In this document: positions 34,742 to 42,997 of the stretch, piece by piece
Numbering within the stretch: position 1 is the stretch's first letter
Layout: the number at the start of each line of letters is the position of its first letter
Source: Nocardioides daeguensis
GTDB taxonomy: Bacteria > Actinomycetota > Actinomycetes > Propionibacteriales > Nocardioidaceae
Length of the DNA: 64,000 nt
Assembly (NCBI RefSeq): GCF_019192965.1
Contig: NZ_JAHTKU010000016.1
Span: 35,415-99,414 of the forward strand
Direction: 5' to 3'
Notes under the pieces: model-generated
The model's input: the letters and a program-made list of their open reading frames with translations, nothing else
Told to the model about the DNA's origin: nothing
Database searches by the model: none
Program-made: the position numbers and the translations under genes

Positions 34742-36652
34742 GTGGCGACGTCGACGCGGTCGGGCGATGTCCTGGCCGGCCGCTACCGGTTGATCGACCT
34801 GCTCAGCGAGAGCGGGGGCGGGCGCTTCTGGCGTGCCCACGACCGGGTGCTCGAACGGTTCGTGGCGCTGCACGTCATCGACCAGGACGACGCGCGGGCG
34901 CGCGACCTGGTGGAGGCCGCGCGTACCTCGGCCCGGGTCCTCGACCCCCGGATCCTGCGCGTGCTCGACGCCGAGGAGGAGGACGGCCGCTGCTTCGTGG
35001 TCAACGAGTGGGGGACCGGCATCTCCCTCGACATCCTGGTCACCCACGACGGGCCGCTGAGCCCGCGCAACGCCGCCTGGCTGGTGGCCGACATCGCCGA
35101 CGCCCTGGCCCGCGCGCACGCGGCCGGGGTGACGCACGGCCGGCTCAACCCGGAGAACGTCCTCATCGACCGGTACGGCGCGGTGCGCATCATCGGGATG
35201 TGCGTCGACGCCGCCCTGCACGGGCTCTCGCCCGGCGACGTCCAGGGCGACCTCGAGGACCTCGGCGGGCTGCTGCACTGCGCGCTGACCGCGACCTGGC
35301 CGGGCCCGTCGGGCTCGATCGTCCCGGCCGCGCCGCGCGAGAACGACACCACCCTCAGCCCGCGCCAGGTGGTCGCCGGCGTCCCGCAGCCGCTCGACGT
35401 GCTCTGGCGCGAGCTCGACCAGCGCAGCGCCGCGCCCCGGTGGCGGCGACGCGGCGCCGACCATCCGGACGTCTCCTCCGCGGCCAGCATCGCCGCCGAG
35501 CTGCTGGCCTTCGTCGGGGACCCGACCGGGATGCCGGAGAAGTTGGCCCGCGCGATCCCGCCGATCAACGAGCTGCGCCCGGTCTGGCTGCCCGCCATGG
35601 CCGACCCGCTGCCCCACGACGCCTCCCGCGACGACATCCCGGTCGTCCCGGCGGCGCCCGAGCCCGAGCCCGAGCCGGCGTCGGAGCCGGAGCCCGAGCG
35701 GGAGCCCGCGCCCGAGGACACCGGTCCGCCGATCCCGCTGGTCAGCGAGCTCCCCACCGAGGCCGGCATGCCCGTCTTCGGTGACGAGGACGTGACCTGG
35801 CTGCGGACCCGGAGCACCCCGCCGCCCCCGCCGCCCCCGTTCGAGGAGCTGCCCGAGCGACCGCTGTTCGCGCCCGACCCGCCCGACGGCGTACGACGCC
35901 GGCTGCCGCCCGTGCCGGCCGAACCCGCCCCCGGCGGCCCGCCGCCGGGCGCCACGCCGACCGGGTTCTGGCCGTGGGACACCGACACCGGCCCCGGCGA
36001 CCCGAGCGCGACCGGCGAGGTGGAGACGGTGCCCGGCCGCAGCTGGCTGCGCCTGGCGATGGCCGTCGGCCTCGCGGTGCTGCTGCTGGTGGCCGTGGCG
36101 ATCGCGTTCAACCTCGGCCGCGGCCGGACCGTGCTCGGCGGCGACCCGGAGCGGACGCCGAGCACCGCGGAGACGACGAGCGGACGGGCCGGCGCGATCA
36201 AGGGGGTCGTGGCGAGCGCCATCGACCCGCTCGGCACCGACGGCGAGGAGAACCAGGCACTGTCGGGCAACGTGGTCGACGGCGACCCGAGGACCAGCTG
36301 GCGCACCGAGACCTACTACGACCAGCTCGGCCCCACCGGCATCAAGACCGGCGTCGGCCTGGTCCTCGACCTCGGCCGCGCCCGCACCGTGGCCGGCGTC
36401 GAGGTCCGCATGGTCGACGAGGGCGTGATGGGCCCCAACCGGGTGGGCCTGTACCCCGTGGCGGGCACCACCGCCCCCGCGCAGGCACCCACGGGCACCC
36501 CGGTCGCCACCGACACCGGCGGCGGCAGGCTGACGCTGACGCCCGGGGAACCGGTGGCGGCTCGCTACCTCGTGCTGTGGTGGACGGCCCTGCCCGAGGT
36601 CGGTAGCGACTTCCGGGCCGAGGTCTCCGAGGTGGTGGTCCGTGGTGGGTGA
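34742..36652 (+). CDS. Membrane pseudokinase with extracytoplasmic discoidin-like domain (MviN-associated)
   Basis: A 636-residue protein. Residues of about 8-270 follow a Ser/Thr kinase fold (GDVLAGRYRLIDLLSESGGG) but lack catalytic residues. VALHVI has His for the ATP lysine, HGRLNPENVLID replaces HRDLKPEN, and the DFG position reads IGM. A long Pro/Glu-rich linker (about 300-430) leads to one transmembrane helix (about 435-458) and an outer F5/8C-like domain (NVVDGDPRTSWRTETYYDQL). The parts match the C-terminal half of mycobacterial MviN, whose phosphorylated pseudokinase recruits FhaA. Likely a regulator of MurJ (inferred). GTG at 34742. Confidence 0.85.
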   Translation: MATSTRSGDVLAGRYRLIDLLSESGGGRFWRAHDRVLERFVALHVIDQDDARARDLVEAARTSARVLDPRILRVLDAEEEDGRCFVVNEWGTGISLDILVTHDGPLSPRNAAWLVADIADALARAHAAGVTHGRLNPENVLIDRYGAVRIIGMCVDAALHGLSPGDVQGDLEDLGGLLHCALTATWPGPSGSIVPAAPRENDTTLSPRQVVAGVPQPLDVLWRELDQRSAAPRWRRRGADHPDVSSAASIAAELLAFVGDPTGMPEKLARAIPPINELRPVWLPAMADPLPHDASRDDIPVVPAAPEPEPEPASEPEPEREPAPEDTGPPIPLVSELPTEAGMPVFGDEDVTWLRTRSTPPPPPPPFEELPERPLFAPDPPDGVRRRLPPVPAEPAPGGPPPGATPTGFWPWDTDTGPGDPSATGEVETVPGRSWLRLAMAVGLAVLLLVAVAIAFNLGRGRTVLGGDPERTPSTAETTSGRAGAIKGVVASAIDPLGTDGEENQALSGNVVDGDPRTSWRTETYYDQLGPTGIKTGVGLVLDLGRARTVAGVEVRMVDEGVMGPNRVGLYPVAGTTAPAQAPTGTPVATDTGGGRLTLTPGEPVAARYLVLWWTALPEVGSDFRAEVSEVVVRGG

Positions 36653-37373
36653 GTCCGCCGAGCCGAGCGACCAGCAGCTGCTCGACGCGCACGTCGCCGG
36701 CGACCCCACGGCGTTCGGCACCCTGGTCGCCCGCCACCGCGACCGGCTGTGGGCGGTCGCGCTGCGGACCTGCGGCCACCGCGAGACCGCGGCCGACGGT
36801 CTCCAGGACGGCCTCGTCTCCGCGTTCCGCCGCGCCGCGACCTTCCGCGGTGACGCCGCGGTGACCACCTGGCTGCACCGGGTCGTCGTCAACGCCTGCC
36901 TCGACCGCCTGCGCGCGGAGAAGGTACGCCGGGCCGAGCCACTGCCCGACGACCTCGACGACCTCGCCGGCGGTCACGCGCACCACGCGAGCGCCGGCGC
37001 CCCGACCGACCCGGCCGAGCCGACCGACCCGGCCGAGCACGGCCTGGTCGTCGAGCGCCGCCAGCAGGTGCTCGCCGCGCTGCGGACCCTGCCCGAGGAG
37101 CAACGGGCGGCGATCGTGCTCGTCGACATGGAGGGCTATCCGGTCGCCGAGGTCGCGCAGATCCTCGACTGCGCCGAGGGCACGGTGAAGAGCCGTTGCT
37201 CCCGGGGCCGGGCCCGGCTCGCGGTGCTCCTCGCCGACGTGCTCGACGACCTGGCCGACGGGGCCGACGGGGCCGCGGACCGCGCGCCCCACGTCACCGG
37301 GAACCCGAGCGCGGCACCGGACGTCGGATCGGTGACGCCCCGCGGACCACCCGCCGGGACCGCCGTCGACTGA
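36642..37373 (+). CDS. sigM: ECF sigma factor, SigM-like
   Basis: A 243-residue sigma-70 family factor. Region 2 covers about 12-80 (DQQLLDAHVAGDPTAFGTLV; TTWLHRVVVNACLDRLR). Region 4 covers about 145-200 (LRTLPEEQRAAIVLVDMEGY; GTVKSRCSRGRARLA). The Ala/Asp/Pro-rich C-terminal extension is longer than usual. It starts inside the end of the pseudokinase gene and precedes an anti-sigma candidate, as Rv3911-Rv3912 do in M. tuberculosis. GTG at 36642 or 36645. Confidence 0.9.
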   Translation: MVGESAEPSDQQLLDAHVAGDPTAFGTLVARHRDRLWAVALRTCGHRETAADGLQDGLVSAFRRAATFRGDAAVTTWLHRVVVNACLDRLRAEKVRRAEPLPDDLDDLAGGHAHHASAGAPTDPAEPTDPAEHGLVVERRQQVLAALRTLPEEQRAAIVLVDMEGYPVAEVAQILDCAEGTVKSRCSRGRARLAVLLADVLDDLADGADGAADRAPHVTGNPSAAPDVGSVTPRGPPAGTAVD

Positions 37374-37415
37374 TCACCCGCCCCGTCCCGCCCGGGACCC
37401 CACGCCAGGACCCCC

Positions 37416-38213
37416 ATGAACGACGCCACCGAGCCCCTGACTCCCGCCCGGGAGGAAGCGATCCGCCGCGCCCTCGCGGACGCGGGCGGCCCGGTGCCCA
37501 TGCCCGGCGACGTCGCCGCCCGGATCGACGACGTGATCGCGGACCTGGCCGCCGAGCGGACCTCGGGCACCCGCCCGCTCGGCGGGGTGCACGCGTCGCA
37601 TCCCGAGGCGGTCGTCGTCCCCCTCGACGCGGCGGCACGCCGGCGGCGGCGACGGGTCCGGATGCTCCTCGGCGCCGCTGCGGCCGTGGCCGTGGTGAGC
37701 GTCGGCGTCGGCATGGTGTCGGACCACCAGAGCCAGGACGACATGACCGCCGCCCACGACGCGGCCCACGACGAGTCGGCCCGCGACAGCGCCGGCGTCG
37801 CCGGCACGGCCGGTGCCCTGGACGAGGCCGCGAAGACGGCCCCCGAGGCCGCTGCGCCGACCAGGGACGACGCCGCGGGCGCACCCTCCGTCGAGGCGCA
37901 GCGGGTTCCCACCGACCAACCGGTGCGCGAGGTGCGCGCCGCCCACCTGCGCGAGGACCTGGTCGCCCTCCAGCGCGCCGACCTGCCCCACCCCCGCGAG
38001 GTCGACTACTCCGGCGCGACGCTCACCTCCCCGGCCGGCTTCATGTGCGACCCCGCCGACTTCGGTCCCGGCTACCTCGTCGGCGTCCAGTACGACGGCA
38101 AGCCGGCCGTGGTCGCGTTCCGGCTCCCGGTCGGGTCGACCCAGGTCGCGGAGGTGCTCGCGTGCGGCACGGGCGACGTGATCCACTCCACCACGCTCGC
38201 CGCGACCGACTGA
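37416..38213 (+). CDS. Putative membrane anti-sigma factor for SigM
   Basis: A 265-residue single-pass protein. A cytoplasmic helical segment (about 1-80: PAREEAIRRALADAGG, DVAARIDDVIADLAAERTSG) precedes a basic RRRRRR stretch and one transmembrane helix (about 84-103). The extracytoplasmic part (about 104-265) has a C-terminal domain with two cysteines (GFMCDPADFG; VLACGTGD) that could form a disulphide. No zinc HxxxCxxC motif is present, so it is not a classical ZAS protein. The role is inferred from position 42 bp after sigM. Confidence 0.72.
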   Translation: MNDATEPLTPAREEAIRRALADAGGPVPMPGDVAARIDDVIADLAAERTSGTRPLGGVHASHPEAVVVPLDAAARRRRRRVRMLLGAAAAVAVVSVGVGMVSDHQSQDDMTAAHDAAHDESARDSAGVAGTAGALDEAAKTAPEAAAPTRDDAAGAPSVEAQRVPTDQPVREVRAAHLREDLVALQRADLPHPREVDYSGATLTSPAGFMCDPADFGPGYLVGVQYDGKPAVVAFRLPVGSTQVAEVLACGTGDVIHSTTLAATD

Positions 38214-38260
38214 GCGCCGCCCACCCTCCGCGCCCGTCCACGGACCGGCGCCCCGCCCGC

Positions 38261-38286
38261 GGAATCTCTCGGCCTACGATCACGTT
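38261..38286 (+). promoter_or_regulatory. SigR/SigH-type oxidative-stress promoter before trxB
   Basis: GGAAT at 38261-38265 and GTT at 38284-38286 are separated by exactly 18 bp, the known consensus (GGAAT-N18-GTT) of the thiol-stress sigma factor SigR of Streptomyces, whose best-known target is trxBA. A housekeeping -10 (TACGAT, 38275-38280) overlaps it. The GTT lies 66 bp upstream of the trxB ATG. A GGTCAG/CTGACC dyad also lies in the leader. Confidence 0.75.
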
Positions 38287-38352
38287 GTCGAAGTGTCCGC
38301 CGTACCCGATCCGCCGGTCAGATCCCGCTGACCAGATCCCGTTGGGAGTCTC

Positions 38353-39336
38353 ATGTCCGAGTCCGTCACGTCCGAACCCCGCAACGTCATCGTCATCGGG
38401 TCCGGGCCGTCCGGCTACACCGCCGCGATCTACGCCGCGCGGGCGCAGCTGAGCCCGCTCGTCTTCGAGGGCTCGGTCACCGCCGGCGGCGCGCTCATGA
38501 ACACCACCGAGGTGGAGAACTTCCCCGGCTTCCGCGACGGCATCCAGGGCCCGGCGCTGATGGACGAGATGCGCGCCCAGGCCGAGCGGTTCGGCGCCGA
38601 GCTGGTCGCCGACGACGTGGTTGAGGTCGACCTCACCGGCGACATCAAGATCGTCAAGACCGCCACCGACACCTACACCGCCCGCGCGGTGATCCTGTCC
38701 ACCGGCTCGGGCTATCGCAAGCTCGACCTCCCCAACGAGGACCGGCTCTCCGGCCGCGGCGTCTCCTACTGCGCGACCTGCGACGGGTTCTTCTTCCGCG
38801 AGCAGCACATCGCGGTGGTCGGCGGCGGCGACTCGGCCGTCGAGGAGGCCACCTTCCTCACCCGGTTCGGCTCCAAGGTGTCCCTGATCGTGCGTCGCGA
38901 CGAGCTGCGCGCCTCGAAGATCATGCAGGAGCGGGCGTTCGCCGACCCCAAGCTCGAGATCGTGTGGAACTCCGTCGTGGAGTCCATCAACGGCGAGGAC
39001 TCCCTGGAGTCGCTCACCCTCAAGGACACCGTCACCGGCGAGACCAGCGAGCTGCCGGCGACCGGCCTGTTCATCGCGATCGGGCACGAGCCGCGCTCCG
39101 AGCTGCTGGTCGGCCAGGTCGACCTCGACGACAACGGCTACGTGCTCGTTCAGCCCGGCTCGACGGCCACCAACATCCGGGGCGTGTTCGCGGCCGGTGA
39201 CCTGGTCGACCACACCTACCGGCAGGCCATCACGGCCGCCGGCACCGGCTGCTCGGCGGCGCTCGACGCCGAGCGCTACCTCGCCGAGCTCGACCACGCC
39301 GCCGCGACCGCCGGGAATGCCCCGGCCAACGCGTAG
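38353..39336 (+). CDS. trxB: Thioredoxin reductase
   Basis: A 327-residue FAD/NADPH disulphide reductase that reduces thioredoxin. It has the FAD motif [20 protein letters not shown], redox pair Cys140-Ala-Thr-Cys143 ([11 protein letters not shown]), NADPH motif [16 protein letters not shown] and the second FAD segment [16 protein letters not shown]. Length is normal. The gene lies under a SigR-type promoter and 51 bp before trxA. Confidence 0.97.
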   Translation: MSESVTSEPRNVIVIGSGPSGYTAAIYAARAQLSPLVFEGSVTAGGALMNTTEVENFPGFRDGIQGPALMDEMRAQAERFGAELVADDVVEVDLTGDIKIVKTATDTYTARAVILSTGSGYRKLDLPNEDRLSGRGVSYCATCDGFFFREQHIAVVGGGDSAVEEATFLTRFGSKVSLIVRRDELRASKIMQERAFADPKLEIVWNSVVESINGEDSLESLTLKDTVTGETSELPATGLFIAIGHEPRSELLVGQVDLDDNGYVLVQPGSTATNIRGVFAAGDLVDHTYRQAITAAGTGCSAALDAERYLAELDHAAATAGNAPANA

Positions 39337-39387
39337 GTTCAAGTCCACAGACGTTACGTTCAACCAAGTTCCCGAAGGGGGCCCCCA

Positions 39388-39717
39388 GTGGCCGACAACA
39401 TCTCCGCCGTGACCGACGCCGAGTTCGACGCGCAGGTTCTCAAGTCCGACAAGCCCGTCCTCGTGGACTTCTGGGCCGAGTGGTGCGGTCCGTGCCGCCA
39501 GGTCGCCCCGATCCTCGATGAGATCGCCGGCGCCCACGGCGACAAGATCACCTTCTTCAAGATGAACGTGGACGAGAACCCGGTCACCCCCGCGTCGTAC
39601 CGGGTCACCGGCATCCCGACCATCAACGTCTACCAGGGCGGCGAGGTCGTCAAGACCATCGTCGGCGCCCGGCCGAAGGCCGCGATCCTCAACGAGCTCG
39701 CCGACTTCATCAACTGA
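39388..39717 (+). CDS. trxA: Thioredoxin
   Basis: A 109-residue thioredoxin with active site Cys33-Gly-Pro-Cys36 (FWAEWCGPCRQVAP) and the cis-Pro segment VTGIPTINVYQGG. It is the electron carrier for reductases and repair enzymes in the cytosol. GTG at 39388 follows a GAAGGGGG site. A strong terminator follows, closing the trxBA unit. Confidence 0.97.
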   Translation: MADNISAVTDAEFDAQVLKSDKPVLVDFWAEWCGPCRQVAPILDEIAGAHGDKITFFKMNVDENPVTPASYRVTGIPTINVYQGGEVVKTIVGARPKAAILNELADFIN

Positions 39718-39726
39718 CGTTCCCCC

Positions 39727-39761
39727 GAGCAAGCCCCCGGCCCACGGCCGGGGGCTTGCTC
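39727..39761 (+). terminator. Strong terminator after trxA
   Basis: GAGCAAGCCCCCGGCC (39727-39742), loop CAC, then the perfect complement (39746-39761): a 16-bp stem followed by ATTTCCC. It is the clearest rho-independent-type terminator in the window and lies 10 bp after the trxA stop. Confidence 0.85.
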
Positions 39762-39837
39762 ATTTCCCGCTCACTTCCCGCTCATGTCCCGCCGGTCCCC
39801 GGACGTCGCGACCTGTTCGCCGCTGCGGCGGGGCCGC

Positions 39838-40491
39838 TCAGCGGCGGCTGACCGGGGTCGCGGCCTGCTTGGGCCGGCGTACGGCGCCCACGAGCCGCTC
39901 CCACGCCGCCTCGACCTCGCTGCGCCAGGTCACCAGCGAGCGCATCTCCATCCGCATCCGCGGGGTGCGCGGGTGCGCGCGCTGGGTCTTGAAGCCGACC
40001 CGCGCGAGGAACTCCGCGGGGACGACGCACTCCGGGATCCGGCCCGGCCCGAGGCGGCCGGTGCGGGCGAACGCCTCCACGGCGCGGATGCCCTCGCGCC
40101 CGACCAGGTCGCGGGCCATGCCCTGCACCAGCAGCCGCCCGATGCCGCCGCGCGTGTGCTCCGGGCGCACCCAGACGGTCGTCAGCAGCACGGCGTCCGC
40201 GGAGACGGGCGCGGTGGGGAAGGCCGCCGCCCCGGGCACGTAGGACGCGGGCGCGTAGACGACGTACCCGACCGGCCGCCCGTCGACGAGCGCGACCCGG
40301 CCGCAGGACCCCCACTCACGCAGCACCTCCGAGACCCAGGCCTCCTTCTCGGCCGCGCGCTCCTCGGCGTCGAGGCGCTGGCGGTGCACCGGCTCCCGCT
40401 CCCAGAACAGACAGGTCCGGCACGGCGCGTCCGCGTCATCGAACAGGTCGCCGAGCAGGTCGAGCGTGAGGGGGACCGTGGTCCGGGCCAC
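39838..40491 (-). CDS. GNAT family acetyltransferase (Rv3916c-like)
   Basis: A 217-residue protein. It starts VPLTLDLLGDLFDDADAPCR with a CRTCLFWE segment characteristic of the actinobacterial protein next to parB, then shows a GNAT acetyl-CoA region (LLTTVWVRPEHTRGGIGRLL). The acceptor is unknown. GTG at 40491. It keeps its mycobacterial place between trxA and parB, but cwlM is absent and two other genes separate it from parB. Confidence 0.82.
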   Translation of the reverse strand: MARTTVPLTLDLLGDLFDDADAPCRTCLFWEREPVHRQRLDAEERAAEKEAWVSEVLREWGSCGRVALVDGRPVGYVVYAPASYVPGAAAFPTAPVSADAVLLTTVWVRPEHTRGGIGRLLVQGMARDLVGREGIRAVEAFARTGRLGPGRIPECVVPAEFLARVGFKTQRAHPRTPRMRMEMRSLVTWRSEVEAAWERLVGAVRRPKQAATPVSRR

Positions 40492-40556
40492 GGCTTCGAT
40501 GGTACGTCGGTGAGCGCGGGGGAAACCGGTGGCGCTGACCTGAGAGAATGTGGTTC

Positions 40557-41771
40557 GTGCGCAAGATCCGCCAGAGCCAGAAGCTCCGCAACGTCCGCTA
40601 CGACGTCCGGGGACCGATCCTCGTCGAGGCCCAGCGCCTCGAGGCCGAGGGTCACAAGATCCTCAAGCTCAACATCGGCAACCCGGCACCGTTCGGCTTC
40701 GAGGCACCCGAGGCGATCGTGGCCGACATGGTGCACAACCTGCCCGATGCCCAGGGCTACTCCGACTCCCGCGGCATCTACTCCGCCCGTACCGCGGTCG
40801 CGCAGTACTACCAGTGGCGCGGCCTGAGGGACACCGCCGTCGAGGACGTCTTCATCGGCAACGGCGTCTCCGAGATGATCTCGATGGTGCTCCAGGCCTT
40901 CCTCGACGACGGCAACGAGATCCTCGTCCCGGCGCCGGACTACCCGCTGTGGACCGGCGCGGTGTCGCTGTCCGGCGGTACGCCGGTCCACTACCGGTGC
41001 GACGAGGAGAACGGCTGGATGCCGGACCTCGAGGACATCGAGTCGAAGATCACCGAGAACACCCACGGCCTGGTCATCATCAACCCCAACAACCCCACCG
41101 GTGCGGTCTACAGCAAGGAGATGGTCACCCAACTGGTCGACATCGCCCGGCGCCACCACCTGGTCGTGTTCGCCGACGAGATCTACGAGAAGATCCTCTT
41201 CGACGACGCCGTGCACCACCACGCGGCGACGGCCGCCGGCAACGACGTCCTCTGCCTGACCTTCAGCGGCCTGTCCAAGGCCTACCGGGTGTGCGGCTAC
41301 CGCGCCGGCTGGGTGATGATCTCGGGCCCCAAGGAGATCGCCGAGGACTTCATCGAGGGCCTCACCACGCTCGCCAACATGCGCATGTGCGCCAACGTCC
41401 CGGCCCAGCACGCGATCCAGACCGCGCTCGGCGGCTACCAGTCCATCAACGAGCTGATCGTCCCCGGCGGCCGGTTCTACGAGCAGGCGATGCTCGCCGA
41501 CAAGCTGCTCAACGAGATCCCCGGCGTCACCTCCGTCCGCCCGCGCGGTGCGCTGTACTGCTTCCCGCGCCTGGACCCGGAGATGTACCCGATCGAGGAC
41601 GACGAGGCGTTCGTGATCGAGCTGCTGCGGGCCAAGAAGATCCTGGTCACCCACGGCACCGGCTTCAACTGGTTCGAGCCCGACCACTTCCGCCTCGTCG
41701 CGCTGCCCGACGTCGAGATGCTCGAGGAGGCGATCGGCCGGATCGCGGAATTCCTCGCGGCCCGGCGCTGA
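40557..41771 (+). CDS. AlaA-type alanine/glutamate-pyruvate aminotransferase
   Basis: A 404-residue class I PLP aminotransferase closely patterned on E. coli AlaA: LRNVRYDVRGPILVEAQRLE, KILKLNIGNPAPFGFEAPEA, IINPNNPTGAVYSKEMV, FADEIYEKIL and the PLP-lysine segment CLTFSGLSKAYRVCGYRAGW. It makes alanine from pyruvate and glutamate. The GTG at 40557 is favoured because homologues begin RKI.QSQKL and GAGAAT at 40543-40548 is -10-like. An in-frame ATG at 40548 would add three residues. Confidence 0.9.
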   Translation: MRKIRQSQKLRNVRYDVRGPILVEAQRLEAEGHKILKLNIGNPAPFGFEAPEAIVADMVHNLPDAQGYSDSRGIYSARTAVAQYYQWRGLRDTAVEDVFIGNGVSEMISMVLQAFLDDGNEILVPAPDYPLWTGAVSLSGGTPVHYRCDEENGWMPDLEDIESKITENTHGLVIINPNNPTGAVYSKEMVTQLVDIARRHHLVVFADEIYEKILFDDAVHHHAATAAGNDVLCLTFSGLSKAYRVCGYRAGWVMISGPKEIAEDFIEGLTTLANMRMCANVPAQHAIQTALGGYQSINELIVPGGRFYEQAMLADKLLNEIPGVTSVRPRGALYCFPRLDPEMYPIEDDEAFVIELLRAKKILVTHGTGFNWFEPDHFRLVALPDVEMLEEAIGRIAEFLAARR

Positions 41772-41801
41772 TCCGCCCCACGCGCCTGACAGACTCTCGT
41801 C

Positions 41802-42581
41802 ATGCTCGACATCACGTACCCGCCCGTCATCCTCACCGCCAAGGTGCTGTTCAAGCTGATGCGGCAGCGGGTGATCGTGTCCGGCTCCGAGAACGTGCCC
41901 CGCAAGGGCGGCGCGCTGATGGCGATCAACCACACCGGCTACATCGACTTCATCTACGCCGGCGCGGGCGCCGAGCCGCGCAAGCGGCTGGTCCGGTTCA
42001 TGATCAAGAAGGAGATGATGGACGCGCCGGGCGTGGGTCACCTGCTCCGGTCCTTCCACCACATCCGCGTCGACCGGTCCTCGGGCGTGCAGGCGATGAA
42101 GGACGCGCTCAGCTACCTCGAGGCCGGTGAGGTCGTCGGCATCTACCCCGAGGCGACCATCTCCCGCTCCTTCGAGATCAAGGAGCTCAAGTCCGGCGCG
42201 GCCCGGATCGCCGCCGACGCCGGCGTGCCGCTCATCCCGGTCATCGTGTGGGGCGCCCACCGGCTGATGACCAAGGACCACCCCAAGGACTTCTCCCGCT
42301 CGGCCAAGACGATCATCGTCAAGGTCGGCGAGCCGATGTACCCCACCGGAGAGGACGTCGACGCCGAGACCGCCGAGCTGCGCAGGGTGATGCAGCGGAT
42401 GCTCGACGAGGTCATCGCGGAGTACCCGGAGGCCGAGAAGGCGCCGGGCAGCTGGTGGACGCCGGCGCGGTTCGGTGGTTCCGCACCCACGCCCGACGAG
42501 GCCGCCGCCCTCGACAAGGCCGAGCTGCGCGCCCGCGCCGCCAAGCGGGCCGCGAAGGCCGCGGAGAAGAACGCCGGCTGA
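41802..42581 (+). CDS. PlsC-like 1-acylglycerol-3-phosphate acyltransferase
   Basis: A 259-residue enzyme of phospholipid synthesis. The acyltransferase block I is MAINHTGYIDFIYAG (NHxxxxD), block II lies near FHHIRVDRSSG, block III is VGIYPEATISRSFEIKEL and block IV is GVPLIPVIVWG. There is one N-terminal hydrophobic segment and an Ala/Lys-rich C-terminal tail. It follows the aminotransferase gene by 30 bp, so probably the same operon. Confidence 0.88.
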   Translation: MLDITYPPVILTAKVLFKLMRQRVIVSGSENVPRKGGALMAINHTGYIDFIYAGAGAEPRKRLVRFMIKKEMMDAPGVGHLLRSFHHIRVDRSSGVQAMKDALSYLEAGEVVGIYPEATISRSFEIKELKSGAARIAADAGVPLIPVIVWGAHRLMTKDHPKDFSRSAKTIIVKVGEPMYPTGEDVDAETAELRRVMQRMLDEVIAEYPEAEKAPGSWWTPARFGGSAPTPDEAAALDKAELRARAAKRAAKAAEKNAG

Positions 42582-42652
42582 CCCGGATCTGGGCCGGCGC
42601 GGTCCTCGACGACCCGCCGGCCACCGAGGCCACGGCCTGCAGCCTCGCGGCG

Positions 42653-42672
42653 GATGTTCCACGTGGAACATC
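42653..42672. other. parS-like site (variant)
   Basis: GATGTTCCACGTGGAACATC is a perfect 20-bp palindrome. Its core TGTTCCACGTGGAACA differs from classical TGTTTCACGTGAAACA by one symmetric change in each arm. It lies in the 416-bp gap before parB. A degenerate copy (GTTCCACGTGCAAAC) is at 42935-42949. ParB binding is inferred. Confidence 0.75.
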
Positions 42673-42811
42673 GGCACCGCGCCGTCGTCGGGCGCCTTAA
42701 GCACCCAACGTGACCGCGGAGCTGCCCGCGGAGCTGGTGACCCCGCTGGTGGGACGGGCCCCGTGGTGGCCGACGCTCCCGCTCCGCGGCACCCCGCCAG
42801 GTCGACTCGGC

Positions 42812-42852
42812 GATATATCGCTATGTCGGTCTGTCGCTTTGTCGACAAATCC
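42812..42852. repeat. GATATATCGCTA word and 8-bp-periodic TGTCG repeats
   Basis: GATATATCGCTA (42812-42823) repeats the word at the padR promoter. It is followed by TGTCG at 42824, 42832 and 42840, exactly 8 bp apart, then ACAAATCC. A related set occurs inside dnaA (49570-49598). The remainder of 42582-42946 shows parS but no gene. Confidence 0.5.
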
Positions 42853-42946
42853 CCATCGCTCCGCTGAGGCTCGGGAGGGGAGGCGGCGTCCCCACGACGC
42901 CGGCGGGAGAGCGTCGCGGGCGCACGCGAGCGGCGTTCCACGTGCA

Positions 42947-42982
42947 AACGGGGCGCGAGCGCCGAAGCGTTCGCGCCCCGTT
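42947..42982 (-). terminator. Terminator hairpin after parB
   Basis: AACGGGGCGCGA (42947-42958) and TCGCGCCCCGTT (42971-42982) form a perfect 12-bp stem with a 12-nt loop, 15 bp beyond the parB stop in the direction of transcription. A short T run follows on the minus strand. Confidence 0.65.
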
Positions 42983-42997
42983 CCCGGGATCGGCGCG

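Noticed and set aside
42582..42946. Possible small genes in the parB-proximal gap
   Set aside because: Frames there lack ribosome sites and family-like sequence; the region is better explained by parS and repeat sites.
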